DNA of 5,485 nt. It comes from Caldisericota bacterium (GTDB lineage Bacteria > Caldisericota > Caldisericia > B22-G15). The stretch covers positions 1 to 5,485 of the forward strand of contig QMOO01000081.1 of NCBI GenBank assembly GCA_003648245.1, given 5' to 3'. Under the pieces are notes generated by a model. That model was given only the letters and a program-made list of their open reading frames with translations, searched no databases and was not told the DNA's origin. Positions 1 to 5,404 of the stretch are shown here, in pieces. Position 1 is the stretch's first letter. Each line of letters opens with the position of its first letter. The position numbers and the translations under genes are program-made.

Positions 1-613
1 CATCCCACTCTATCTCTCCACCAAATCCCTCAGCAATAAATCTTATAGGGACAAGGGTTCTTCCATCTTTTATAACTGGGGGAACGTCAAGTTCATACTC
101 TTCACTGTTGATGAAGGCAGTTTTTTTGCCTATCCACAAATCAATTATAGTGGACTTTTTAGAAAATATATGAATCTTCTCTTTAAATACATTGTTCTTC
201 TCGTTCAGTTCTGGGAGATCATGTCCACTATCTACTTCTACAACAAGATATCTATCTCCTATTAAATTCATGGATTCAGATATGAAATCTTTCTCTTCAA
301 GGCTTACGTTGAAGTTAACTAAAACACTCTTTTGATCAACAGTTATAATCTTTGAATCTATAAGCGTAAACCTTGAAGGAACATCCCAGAAGAGAGACAC
401 CACAACTTCATGGTTCTCCTTCACCTCTTCCCACTCACCCTGAACACCTAAATTAACCAAGACATCGAAAGAGTCACCTTCAAATATAATGGTTTTTGAA
501 ATCCTTACATCCTTCACAAATAAATCCAGATCTGTCTGGGCAAAAGTTCTTTTGAACAATATTAAGTTAAACATTAATAAGAGAATCGTAAATACAACAC
601 TTATTTTCTTCAT
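1..613 (-). CDS. Secreted CARDB protein with copper-amine-oxidase-N-like domain (3' end outside window)
   Basis: Translated by hand from ATG at 613; 204 codons are open to the left edge, so the C-terminus is missing. Residues 1-25 look like a signal peptide: Lys2-Lys3, a hydrophobic core at about 4-20, and a plausible cleavage after Ala25 (TFA|QT). Residues about 28-150 resemble CARDB, an Ig-like adhesion/scaffold fold, ending in the typical YLVVEVDS...PELNEKNN strand pair. Residues about 155-204 match the start of the copper amine oxidase N-terminal-like domain (PF07833), with INSEEYELDVPPVI then GRTLVPIRFIAEGFGGEIEWD-type residues. This domain is a common extracellular module in anaerobes and does not imply amine oxidase activity. 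An AGGAGT SD at 624-619 sits 5 nt before the ATG. The gene starts 30 bp after minE with no visible terminator, so it may share that transcript. Its ligand or role is unknown; an envelope or cell-surface location is inferred. Confidence 0.85.
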   Translation of the reverse strand, partial: MKKISVVFTILLLMFNLILFKRTFAQTDLDLFVKDVRISKTIIFEGDSFDVLVNLGVQGEWEEVKENHEVVVSLFWDVPSRFTLIDSKIITVDQKSVLVNFNVSLEEKDFISESMNLIGDRYLVVEVDSGHDLPELNEKNNVFKEKIHIFSKKSTIIDLWIGKKTAFINSEEYELDVPPVIKDGRTLVPIRFIAEGFGGEIEWD

Positions 614-643
614 TTTTTACTCCTATTATTTGACAGAGAATCC

Positions 644-886
644 TTAATTTTGTTTCATTGGAAATTCTGCTATGAGTATTGTCCTTTTACCTTCTCTTCT
701 TATCTTTATACTTATGTCTTCCTCATTCAATTTCACATACTTAAGTACCAGGGAATAGAAATCTTTTTTCAACTCCTCTATCTTCTTAGGAGAAAGTGCA
801 AGTCTGTCTGAATAAAGCACAAAAGCTATTCTTTCCTTAGCAATTCTCCCGCTTTTTTTTCTCTTACCTATACCTAGAAAAGACAC
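644..886 (-). CDS. minE: Cell division topological specificity factor MinE
   Basis: MinE stimulates MinD ATPase at the membrane, producing the pattern that keeps the division septum at mid-cell. The 80-residue product is normal length for MinE. A short N-terminal segment (MSFLGIGKRKK) fits the membrane-targeting sequence. Residues about 14-28 (RIAKERIAFVLYSDR) match the anti-MinCD contact helix of E. coli MinE (IAKERLQIIV). The remainder (LKKDFYSLVLKYVKLNEEDISIKI...) matches the topological-specificity/dimer domain. The start is GTG at 886-884, chosen because no ATG is available, the N-terminus aligns, and an AAGGAG site inside the end of minD lies 8 nt upstream. Only 2 bp separate it from the minD stop, so translation is probably coupled, which would keep the MinD:MinE ratio fixed. 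It ends with TAA at 646-644. Confidence 0.93.
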   Translation of the reverse strand: MSFLGIGKRKKSGRIAKERIAFVLYSDRLALSPKKIEELKKDFYSLVLKYVKLNEEDISIKIRREGKRTILIAEFPMKQN

Positions 887-888
887 TC

Positions 889-1689
889 CTATCTCTCCTT
901 TTTAAACAGGTGAGACAACTTATCAAGAAAACCTTCTTTTGATTTTTCTTCAACTATTGGGACATCTTCACCAAGCATTCTTCTTACTATATTCATCATC
1001 TCTCTCCCACCTGGGGATTTCTGGTTTAGAATGGCGGGTTCACCCATATTGGTTGATATTGTCACATACTCGTCCTCAGGAACAAGTCCTATTACTTCCA
1101 CAGAAAGAATATCGGATATATCCTTCCAATCAAGCATTTCACCCTTCTTTACCATATCAAACTTTACTCTGTTTATTATAAGTTTAGGATCAAAAATTTC
1201 CATGGATTCAAGAAGACCTATTACTCTATCTGCATCTCTTATGGCTGTAATTTCAGGTGTTGTAACCACTATAGCTTCATCACTGGATAAAGTTGAAAGT
1301 CTGAAACCATGTTCTATACCTGCAGGAGAGTCGAGAATAACAAAATCAAATTCTTTTTTTAACTTTAACACTATATCCCTTAAATCCTCAATTTTAATCT
1401 CTTCTTTCATTCTTGTTTGAGCTGCAGGAAGAAGATAGAGTCTATTTTTGAATCTTTTATCCTTAACCAGGGCTTGTGAGAGTTTACATGAACCATCCAG
1501 CACATCCATTATTGTATAAACAATTCTATTCTCCAGCCCAAGAACAAGATCAAGATTCCTTAAACCTATGTCAACATCAATAAGAACCACTCTTTTTCCT
1601 TTAAGCGCAAGACCTGTTCCAATGTTTCCTACAATAGTAGTTTTACCAACCCCTCCCTTACCAGAGGTTACAACAATACTTTTTCCCAA
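889..1689 (-). CDS. minD: Septum site-determining protein MinD
   Basis: Membrane-cycling ParA/MinD-type ATPase that recruits MinE and, where present, MinC to control septum position. At 266 residues it is normal for MinD. The deviant Walker A is KGGVGKTT (residues 11-18, signature Lys11), the switch I region is IDVDIGLRNLD (37-47, Asp38 and Asp40 numbered as in E. coli MinD), and Walker B is FVILDSPAG with Asp120. The C-terminus (about 253-266, GFLDKLSHLFKKER) is the amphipathic membrane-targeting helix, which shows the TAG stop is genuine. The start is TTG at 1689-1687, supported by a near-perfect SD and by the N-terminus aligning at MGKSIVVTSGKGG. It lies 25 bp after rpsI and 2 bp before minE. 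No minC is present in the window. Confidence 0.95.
   Translation of the reverse strand: MGKSIVVTSGKGGVGKTTIVGNIGTGLALKGKRVVLIDVDIGLRNLDLVLGLENRIVYTIMDVLDGSCKLSQALVKDKRFKNRLYLLPAAQTRMKEEIKIEDLRDIVLKLKKEFDFVILDSPAGIEHGFRLSTLSSDEAIVVTTPEITAIRDADRVIGLLESMEIFDPKLIINRVKFDMVKKGEMLDWKDISDILSVEVIGLVPEDEYVTISTNMGEPAILNQKSPGGREMMNIVRRMLGEDVPIVEEKSKEGFLDKLSHLFKKER
893..900 (-). promoter_or_regulatory. Ribosome binding site of minE, inside minD
   Basis: Reads AAGGAGAG on the minus strand, within the last sense codons of minD. The AAGGAG core is 8 nt from the GTG at 886, which supports the non-ATG start of minE and translational coupling to minD. Confidence 0.7.
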
Positions 1690-1696
1690 AAAATTT

Positions 1697-1705
1697 CCCT
1701 CCTTT
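1697..1705 (-). promoter_or_regulatory. Ribosome binding site of minD
   Basis: Reads AAAGGAGGG on the minus strand, in the 25-bp rpsI-minD gap. The GGAGG core is 8 nt upstream of the TTG at 1689, which decides this non-ATG start. Confidence 0.75.
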
Positions 1706-1714
1706 AACTAAAAC

Positions 1715-2098
1715 TTATCTCTTTCTATACTGTCTTGCTTTTCTTGCTCTATGAAGACCTGGTTTCTTTCTTTCTTTTATTCTGGCGTCAAAGGAAAGGA
1801 GTCCTTTAGATTTCAGTATTTGTCTTAAAGAAGGTTCTAAATCAGAAAGAGCACGGGAAATAGCATGCCTTATTGCCTGAGCCTGTGAGCTTTTTCCTCC
1901 TCCCTCTACTTTTACCACAACATCATATTTTCCTTCTCTGCCTGTTTCTTTAAATGGTTGAAGAACTACAAGTCTATGAAATAAAATTGGAAAGTATTCC
2001 TCAAAAGATTTTCCATTAACTGTGATTGTTCCTTTACCCGGACTCAACTTTACTCTTGCAATAGATGTCTTTCTCTTTCCAGCAATAAGTGGGCTCAT
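1715..2098 (-). CDS. rpsI: 30S ribosomal protein S9
   Basis: Small-subunit ribosomal protein whose basic C-terminal tail reaches the P-site tRNA. The 127-residue product is a typical length. It starts with the family pattern GKRKTSIARVKLSPGKGTITVNG, has the glycine-rich GGGKSSQAQAIRHAISRAL segment in the middle (uS9 pattern), and ends in the lysine/arginine-rich tail KARQYRKR (S9 proteins typically end in KR). ATG at 2098 overlaps the rplM TGA by 4 bp (ATGA) and is preceded by AAGGAGGAG at 2109-2101, so the two genes are translationally coupled. This is the conserved L13-S9 pair. The TAA stop is at 1717-1715. Confidence 0.97.
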   Translation of the reverse strand: MSPLIAGKRKTSIARVKLSPGKGTITVNGKSFEEYFPILFHRLVVLQPFKETGREGKYDVVVKVEGGGKSSQAQAIRHAISRALSDLEPSLRQILKSKGLLSFDARIKERKKPGLHRARKARQYRKR

Positions 2099-2529
2099 TT
2101 CTCCTCCTTATATGGCACAGGGTTCTGTGAATTATGTGGATGCTCGCTACCAGCATAAACTTTAAGTCTTTTAAGCATCCTGTATCTTAGTTTATTCTTT
2201 GGAAGCATTCCCTTAACAGCGCTTCTTATAGGAAAGTCTGGATGTTTTTTAATCATATCCCTAAACCTTGTTTCCTTCAAACCACCTGGATAACCCGATG
2301 CATGATAATAAATTTTTTCAATCTCCTTCTCACCAGATACCCTTATCTTATCCGCATTAATTACCACAACATAATCACCTGAATCAGCGTATGGAGTATA
2401 ATCTGGCTTATGCTTACCCATAAGCAATTTTGCAATAACAACTGCAATCCTTCCAAGGGTTTTATCCTTGGCATCAATCAACCACCAAGTTCTAACTACT
2501 TCTTTTGGTTTTATAAGAGTTGTTTTCAT
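2095..2529 (-). CDS. rplM: 50S ribosomal protein L13
   Basis: Early-assembly large-subunit ribosomal protein. The 144-residue product matches bacterial uL13 (about 142-150). Diagnostic segments are RTWWLIDAKDKTLGRIA near the N-terminus, LLMGKHKPDYTPYADSGDYVVVINA, YYHASGYPGG, and the C-terminal VKGMLPKNKLRYRMLKRLKVYAGSEHPH pattern. ATG at 2529 follows an AGGAGG SD (2539-2534) after 4 nt. It is the first gene of the rplM-rpsI-minD-minE block and is served by the promoter at 2590-2617. The leader is about 50 nt. I see no convincing hairpin for autoregulation there. Confidence 0.97.
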   Translation of the reverse strand: MKTTLIKPKEVVRTWWLIDAKDKTLGRIAVVIAKLLMGKHKPDYTPYADSGDYVVVINADKIRVSGEKEIEKIYYHASGYPGGLKETRFRDMIKKHPDFPIRSAVKGMLPKNKLRYRMLKRLKVYAGSEHPHNSQNPVPYKEEK

Positions 2530-2584
2530 AATTCCTCCTAATTCCTATTATCTTATCTGATATACTACTTTCAAGTTTTGTTCC

Positions 2585-2598
2585 TTCAAATTATACCA
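2585..2598 (-). repeat. Direct repeat, downstream copy (14 bp)
   Basis: Reads TGGTATAATTTGAA on the minus strand, identical to the copy at 2613-2626. The copies are 28 bp apart, start to start. The TTGAA tail of the upstream copy supplies the -35 of the promoter whose -10 lies in this copy. Confidence 0.8.
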
Positions 2599-2617
2599 TA
2601 GACACAAAACATTTCAA
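2590..2617 (-). promoter_or_regulatory. Promoter of rplM-rpsI-minD-minE (TTGAAA-16-TATAAT)
   Basis: On the minus strand the -35 TTGAAA (2617-2612, 5/6 to TTGACA) is followed by a 16-bp spacer and the perfect -10 TATAAT (2595-2590). TGG directly before it makes an extended -10 (TGnTATAAT). The predicted transcription start is near 2583, giving a leader of roughly 50 nt before the rplM ATG. It lies just after the ogt stop codon, in the only real intergenic gap of the window. It is read by eye and not experimentally supported. Confidence 0.75.
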
Positions 2618-2626
2618 ATTATACCA
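2613..2626 (-). repeat. Direct repeat, upstream copy (14 bp)
   Basis: Same 14 bases as the copy at 2585-2598 (TGGTATAATTTGAA on the minus strand). It overlaps the ogt stop codon, so the last ogt codon and stop (GTA TAA) are part of the repeat. Confidence 0.8.
2618..2626 (-). promoter_or_regulatory. Second, upstream extended -10 box before rplM
   Basis: Reads TGGTATAAT on the minus strand, identical to the -10 region of the main rplM promoter and 28 bp upstream of it. It overlaps the last codons and TAA stop of ogt. No good -35 lies at 16-18 bp, so if active it would rely on the extended -10. It may instead be only the other half of a repeated operator. Confidence 0.4.
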
Positions 2627-3122
2627 CATATTCATTTAAAACCTTCCATTTGTTTTCAAATCCTACGCCTTCAAAAATTAACAATTTCCTCTTCAGCGTC
2701 TTTCCGCCCCCATACTCTCCTATTTCTCTATTACTTTTTATAACCCTATGGCAGGGAATTAGTATTGGAAAGGGATTAAATCTCATAACATTTCCAACTG
2801 CTCTTGCTCCTCCTTCCACGCCAACCTTTTCTGAAAGTTTTTTATATGTACTTACCTTTCCTCTTGGTATATCCTTAGTTTTAATAAGGACTTTTTTCTG
2901 AAACTCCGTCAGGCAAGAGAGATTCAAAATTTTTAAATCCAACTCTTTCCTTCCATAAAAAACATCAATAACTATCTCTTTAACAAAAAAATTATTCGTA
3001 TTCTCTTCTACTTCTTCATCAAGAATTTTTACTCTTTCAATTAACTCTCTTCTTCTGTTGTAAACCACCAATATGGTGAGAAATTCAAGATTTATAAATA
3101 TCTCCTCAAAGCCCAAGCTCAT
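2619..3122 (-). CDS. ogt: Methylated-DNA--[protein]-cysteine S-methyltransferase (O6-alkylguanine repair)
   Basis: Suicide repair protein that transfers the alkyl group from O6-alkylguanine in DNA to its own cysteine. The 167-residue product is normal for bacterial Ogt/AGT. The active-site motif is LIPCHRVI, with Cys124, His125 and Arg126. Arg107 in RAVGNVM is the arginine finger, FQKKVL at 74-79 and the downstream STYKKLSEKVG (Tyr93) belong to the helix-turn-helix DNA-binding part, and LLIFEG (Glu151) gives the catalytic glutamate. The N-terminal ~65 residues are divergent, as is usual in this family. ATG at 3122 overlaps the preceding HD gene by 17 bp and has only a weak SD (GAAAGAAG), so translation is probably coupled. 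A GAGGAG inside codons 6-7 has no usable start after it, so the exact start is the least certain point. The gene symbol is used at family level. Confidence 0.88.
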   Translation of the reverse strand: MSLGFEEIFINLEFLTILVVYNRRRELIERVKILDEEVEENTNNFFVKEIVIDVFYGRKELDLKILNLSCLTEFQKKVLIKTKDIPRGKVSTYKKLSEKVGVEGGARAVGNVMRFNPFPILIPCHRVIKSNREIGEYGGGKTLKRKLLIFEGVGFENKWKVLNEYVV

Positions 3123-3660
3123 CAGAAACTTCTTTCATTGAGTTTAGAGCAATTTCAATAAATTCAGAGAGAGGAATTCCAAGTTCTGTCTCGCAGGTCT
3201 TTATCTGCTCTCTATTCGCACCTTTTGCAAACTCCTTTGCTTTAAATTTCTTTTTAACGGATTTTACCTTTACACTCTCCATTTTCTTTTCAGGCATTAC
3301 CAGTGCAGTGGCTGTAATAAGACCAGATATAGGATCGGCGGCAAACAACGCTTTAGCCATAAGGGAATTTCTGGGTATTCCGTGTCTTTCATTATGTGCT
3401 TCCACGGCATTTACAAATTCCTCATCAAACCCCATCTCTCTTAGCATTTTGCCTCCAATTAAGGAGTGCTTATCTGGGTCGTCAATGGTTTCTCCATAAT
3501 CTATATCGTGGAGAAGACCACACAACTCCCACCTTTCCTCATCCTCACCAAAATATTTTGCCAGTCCTCTCATTATAGCGCCCACTGCTATGGAGTGCTT
3601 CACAAGATTCTCATTATTAAGTTTCTCCTTAATAAGTTTAATAGCTTCATCTCTAGTCAT
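3106..3660 (-). CDS. HD-domain (HDIG-type) predicted phosphohydrolase
   Basis: Predicted metal-dependent phosphohydrolase, 184 residues. The HD-fold residues are in order: His22 (LVKHSIAVG), the HD doublet His51-Asp52 in LLHDIDYGE, accessory His65 (DKHSLIGG) and His89 (EAHNERHG), and Asp109 in LFAADPISGL, fitting the H...HD...D metal site. After Asp109 comes a Lys-rich segment (MEKKMESVKVKSVKKKFKAK-like), then a short C-terminal helix. The start chosen is ATG at 3660, since GGAGG at 3671-3667 lies 6 nt upstream; an upstream in-frame TTG at 3675 is less likely. It overlaps the ridA-like gene by 8 bp and the ogt gene by 17 bp. The substrate cannot be told from sequence; nucleotides or phosphorylated metabolites are possibilities for the superfamily. 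Confidence 0.85.
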   Translation of the reverse strand: MTRDEAIKLIKEKLNNENLVKHSIAVGAIMRGLAKYFGEDEERWELCGLLHDIDYGETIDDPDKHSLIGGKMLREMGFDEEFVNAVEAHNERHGIPRNSLMAKALFAADPISGLITATALVMPEKKMESVKVKSVKKKFKAKEFAKGANREQIKTCETELGIPLSEFIEIALNSMKEVSDELGL

Positions 3661-4096
3661 TCTCAACCTCCACAATCATGCTTATTTCCACACAGGAGTC
3701 CAACGGGAGTTCGCTCACTCCCACAGCAATTCTTGCATGTTTTCCCTTATCTCCAAATAGGTTCACCAATAAATCGCTTGCACCGTTTATAACCTTTGGC
3801 TGATCGGTAAATCCTTCTGCCGAATTTACAAATCCTTCTAATTTCACAATCCTTATTACCTTATCAAGTGAACCAATCTCCTTTTTCAGATTGGATAGAA
3901 GGGTTAATGCACATTTTTCTGCCTCTCTATTTGCCTCATCTATATCAAGATCCCTTCCTACTTTTCCCTTCTTACCCGAGATAACACCTGAAAGAAAAAT
4001 GAGTTTACCTGACCTTACAACAGGGAGGTATGAACCTACAGGCTTAGATGGCTCAGGAAGTGTAAAACCCATATCTTTCAATTTTTCCTCAATCAT
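3653..4096 (-). CDS. RidA/YjgF/YER057c/UK114 family protein
   Basis: Small trimeric-type protein. Characterised RidA members hydrolyse reactive enamine/imine intermediates from pyridoxal-phosphate enzymes; this subgroup is less well studied. The 147 residues match the longer subfamily (cd02199-like) with LPEPSKPVGSYLPVVRSGKLIFLSG near the N-terminus, GKVGRDL, GFVNSAEGFTDQPKVINGASDLLV (89-111) and HARIAVGVSELPLDSCVEI. Arg122 and Glu137 align with the substrate-binding Arg105 and Glu120 of E. coli RidA. ATG at 4096 overlaps the sir2 TGA by 4 bp (ATGA), and a full GGAGGTGA SD (4108-4101) lies just before it, so translation is coupled to sir2. It ends in TAG, overlapping the next gene by 8 bp. 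I do not assign the symbol ridA because the subfamily differs from the classical enzyme. Confidence 0.9.
   Translation of the reverse strand: MIEEKLKDMGFTLPEPSKPVGSYLPVVRSGKLIFLSGVISGKKGKVGRDLDIDEANREAEKCALTLLSNLKKEIGSLDKVIRIVKLEGFVNSAEGFTDQPKVINGASDLLVNLFGDKGKHARIAVGVSELPLDSCVEISMIVEVEND
3667..3671 (-). promoter_or_regulatory. Ribosome binding site of the HD-domain gene
   Basis: GGAGG on the minus strand, within the end of the RidA-family gene and 6 nt before the ATG at 3660. It decides that start over the TTG at 3675, which has no SD of this quality. Confidence 0.65.
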
Positions 4097-4836
4097 TTAA
4101 TCACCTCCAGTTCTTTGTTCACTTCTTTAAAGAATTCATCAATATCTCTTCTTATTACAATATAAGGGGTTATAAATTTTAGATTTATATCTCCACTACC
4201 CACCACAACTATTTTTCCCTTTGTAAACTGAGGAAGTAAAGATGCGGGATAGACTTTTAAAGATGTTCCTATTACAAAGAAAAGGTCTGCTCTCTTTGAT
4301 AACTCAACTGCCTTGTCAAAATCCCTTACCCTCTCTTTGAAGAACACTATATCAGGTTTTATAACACCTCCACACCTATCACATTTTGGAACTTCCTCTT
4401 TAAATATCTTCTCCTTCATCTCCTCATAAGGATACTTTTTTCCACATTGAGTGCAATGAGAAGTTAGTAAGGTTCCATGCAGATTAATAATATTTTTTGA
4501 ACCACTTTTTTCATGAAGTAAATCTATATTCTGAGTGATTATAGCCTTAAGTTTGTCTTGAGATTCAAGTTTGGCAAGGAAGGTATGTGTAAATGTTGGT
4601 TTCACCTTTTCTAAAAGAGAAACAAATTCCCTTGCAAAATTATAAAAGGGAACAGGATCTATAAGAAAATAATCTATATCAAAAACTTTATCCGGGTCAT
4701 AGAGACCAAGAGTATAAATTCCCTTTGGACCTCTAAAATCTGGAATACCGGCATTCGTTGATATTCCTGCACCAGATAAAGCGACAATAAATTTAGAATC
4801 TTTAATGAGTCTTGCTGTCTCCTTAACTTCATCCAT
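4093..4836 (-). CDS. Sir2-family NAD-dependent protein deacylase (sirtuin)
   Basis: Cytoplasmic enzyme that removes acyl groups from lysine, consuming NAD and releasing nicotinamide and O-acyl-ADP-ribose. At 247 residues it is close to Thermotoga maritima Sir2 (246) and shares its layout. Visible motifs are GAGISTNAGIPDFRGPKGIY (residues 22-41), TQNID (101-105), the catalytic His120 in NLHG, a four-cysteine zinc site (Cys128/131 and Cys152/155), IKPDIVFF (159-166) and IGTSLKVYPA (189-198). Two oddities are FFKE where most members have F-GE (Lys167), and VVVGSG (210-215) where the NAD-contacting IVN usually lies. It is still expected to be active. ATG at 4836 has no SD but has an extended -10 box 9 bp upstream, suggesting a leaderless start. 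It heads the sir2-ridA-HD-ogt cluster. Confidence 0.93.
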   Translation of the reverse strand: MDEVKETARLIKDSKFIVALSGAGISTNAGIPDFRGPKGIYTLGLYDPDKVFDIDYFLIDPVPFYNFAREFVSLLEKVKPTFTHTFLAKLESQDKLKAIITQNIDLLHEKSGSKNIINLHGTLLTSHCTQCGKKYPYEEMKEKIFKEEVPKCDRCGGVIKPDIVFFKERVRDFDKAVELSKRADLFFVIGTSLKVYPASLLPQFTKGKIVVVGSGDINLKFITPYIVIRRDIDEFFKEVNKELEVIK

Positions 4837-4845
4837 TCTAAATAG

Positions 4846-4854
4846 ATTTTAGCA
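4846..4854 (-). promoter_or_regulatory. Extended -10 promoter of sir2, probably leaderless
   Basis: Reads TGCTAAAAT on the minus strand (TGn plus TAAAAT, 5/6 to TATAAT). The box ends 9 bp before the sir2 ATG, so transcription would begin within about 1-3 nt of the start codon. No SD is present and no clear -35 was found. It lies in the 28-bp gap after the permease stop codon. Confidence 0.5.
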
Positions 4855-4864
4855 CAACAAAGAA

Positions 4865-5332
4865 TTAATGAATAAATAAGAAATATACAATTATAGAAGA
4901 TATAGTAAGATAAGGCACTGAAAAGAGATGGAACCTGATCCACGCCTTTTTATCCTTTGCTATCCTCAGCGCTATAATATTTGCTAAAGACGCAATAACC
5001 AAACCATTACCACCTATACAAATAATTCTCCAGTTATCAGAAAATCTGGATATGAAAACTGCGGAAGGAACATTGCTCATTATCTGAGAAGTTAAAATGG
5101 ACAAGAAGTATAGATTACTCTCGTTATTCAGATTAGTTTTAATCATCGTGTTTCTAAAAAACGGAATCTCTGAGAGAATTCCAAAATCAATAAAAATCAA
5201 CACGAATATAAGCAGTAAGAGCCAATCTATAGATTTAATAACCTTTTTATAGAACAGTATATATACTACAAAAATTAAGAGAAAGGCTGGATAAAGAAAG
5301 TTAAATTCCACCGAGATTACAAAAAGAATCAA
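4865..5332 (-). CDS. C-terminal half of an ArsB/SLC13-type membrane permease (probably part of a broken gene)
   Basis: Integral membrane fragment, 155 residues from the first readable start, a TTG at 5332. Hydrophobic segments lie at about 1-30, 38-56, a re-entrant hairpin around YFLSILTSQIMSNVPSAVFI, a helix around GGNGLVIASLANIIAL, and a last segment SVPYLTISSIIVYFLFI. The SQ-x-SNVP and GxNG...SLANIIAL motifs, plus the KSIDWLLLL helix start, match the second half of ion-transporter (IT) superfamily permeases such as ArsB/SLC13/CitMHS; the substrate is unknown. The TTG has no SD and falls inside a hydrophobic stretch. The frame continues upstream through NLEIVENTSDVRVDSKLLFISIF to a TAG at 5407-5405, beyond which the same frame is again hydrophobic to the window edge. 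I therefore read it as the 3' part of a nonsense-interrupted gene. It ends with TAA, 28 bp before sir2. Confidence 0.7.
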   Translation of the reverse strand: MILFVISVEFNFLYPAFLLIFVVYILFYKKVIKSIDWLLLLIFVLIFIDFGILSEIPFFRNTMIKTNLNNESNLYFLSILTSQIMSNVPSAVFISRFSDNWRIICIGGNGLVIASLANIIALRIAKDKKAWIRFHLFSVPYLTISSIIVYFLFIH

Positions 5333-5404
5333 GGAAAAAATGGATATAAATAGAAGCTTTGAATCTACTCTTACATCACTTGTATTCTCTACAATCTCTA
5401 AATT

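Noticed and set aside
614..643. Promoter or terminator between minE and the secreted-protein gene
   Set aside because: The 30-bp gap holds an AGGAGT SD but no hairpin with a T run, and only a poor -10-like AAATAAT without a matching -35.
939..1420. Plus-strand open frames opposite minD
   Set aside because: They lie antisense to a fully conserved MinD, show no domain-like sequence and have no SD.
2530..2584. Structured L13 autoregulatory leader
   Set aside because: No stem longer than a few pairs could be drawn by eye in the roughly 50-nt leader. A covariance search with L13 leader models would decide.
2650..2901. Plus-strand open frame opposite ogt
   Set aside because: Shadow of the alkyltransferase; Pro/Ser/Leu-rich composition comes from the complement of its codons.
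3658..3675. TTG at 3675 as the start of the HD-domain gene
   Set aside because: The ATG at 3660 has a GGAGG 6 nt upstream; the TTG would add five residues (MWRLR) and place that SD inside the gene.
3308..4100. Several plus-strand open frames opposite the HD and RidA-family genes
   Set aside because: All overlap recognisable conserved genes on the other strand and resemble no known family.
4674..4943. Minus-strand 89-codon frame across the sir2 start
   Set aside because: It overlaps the conserved N-terminal NAD-binding part of Sir2 in another frame and has no recognisable domain.
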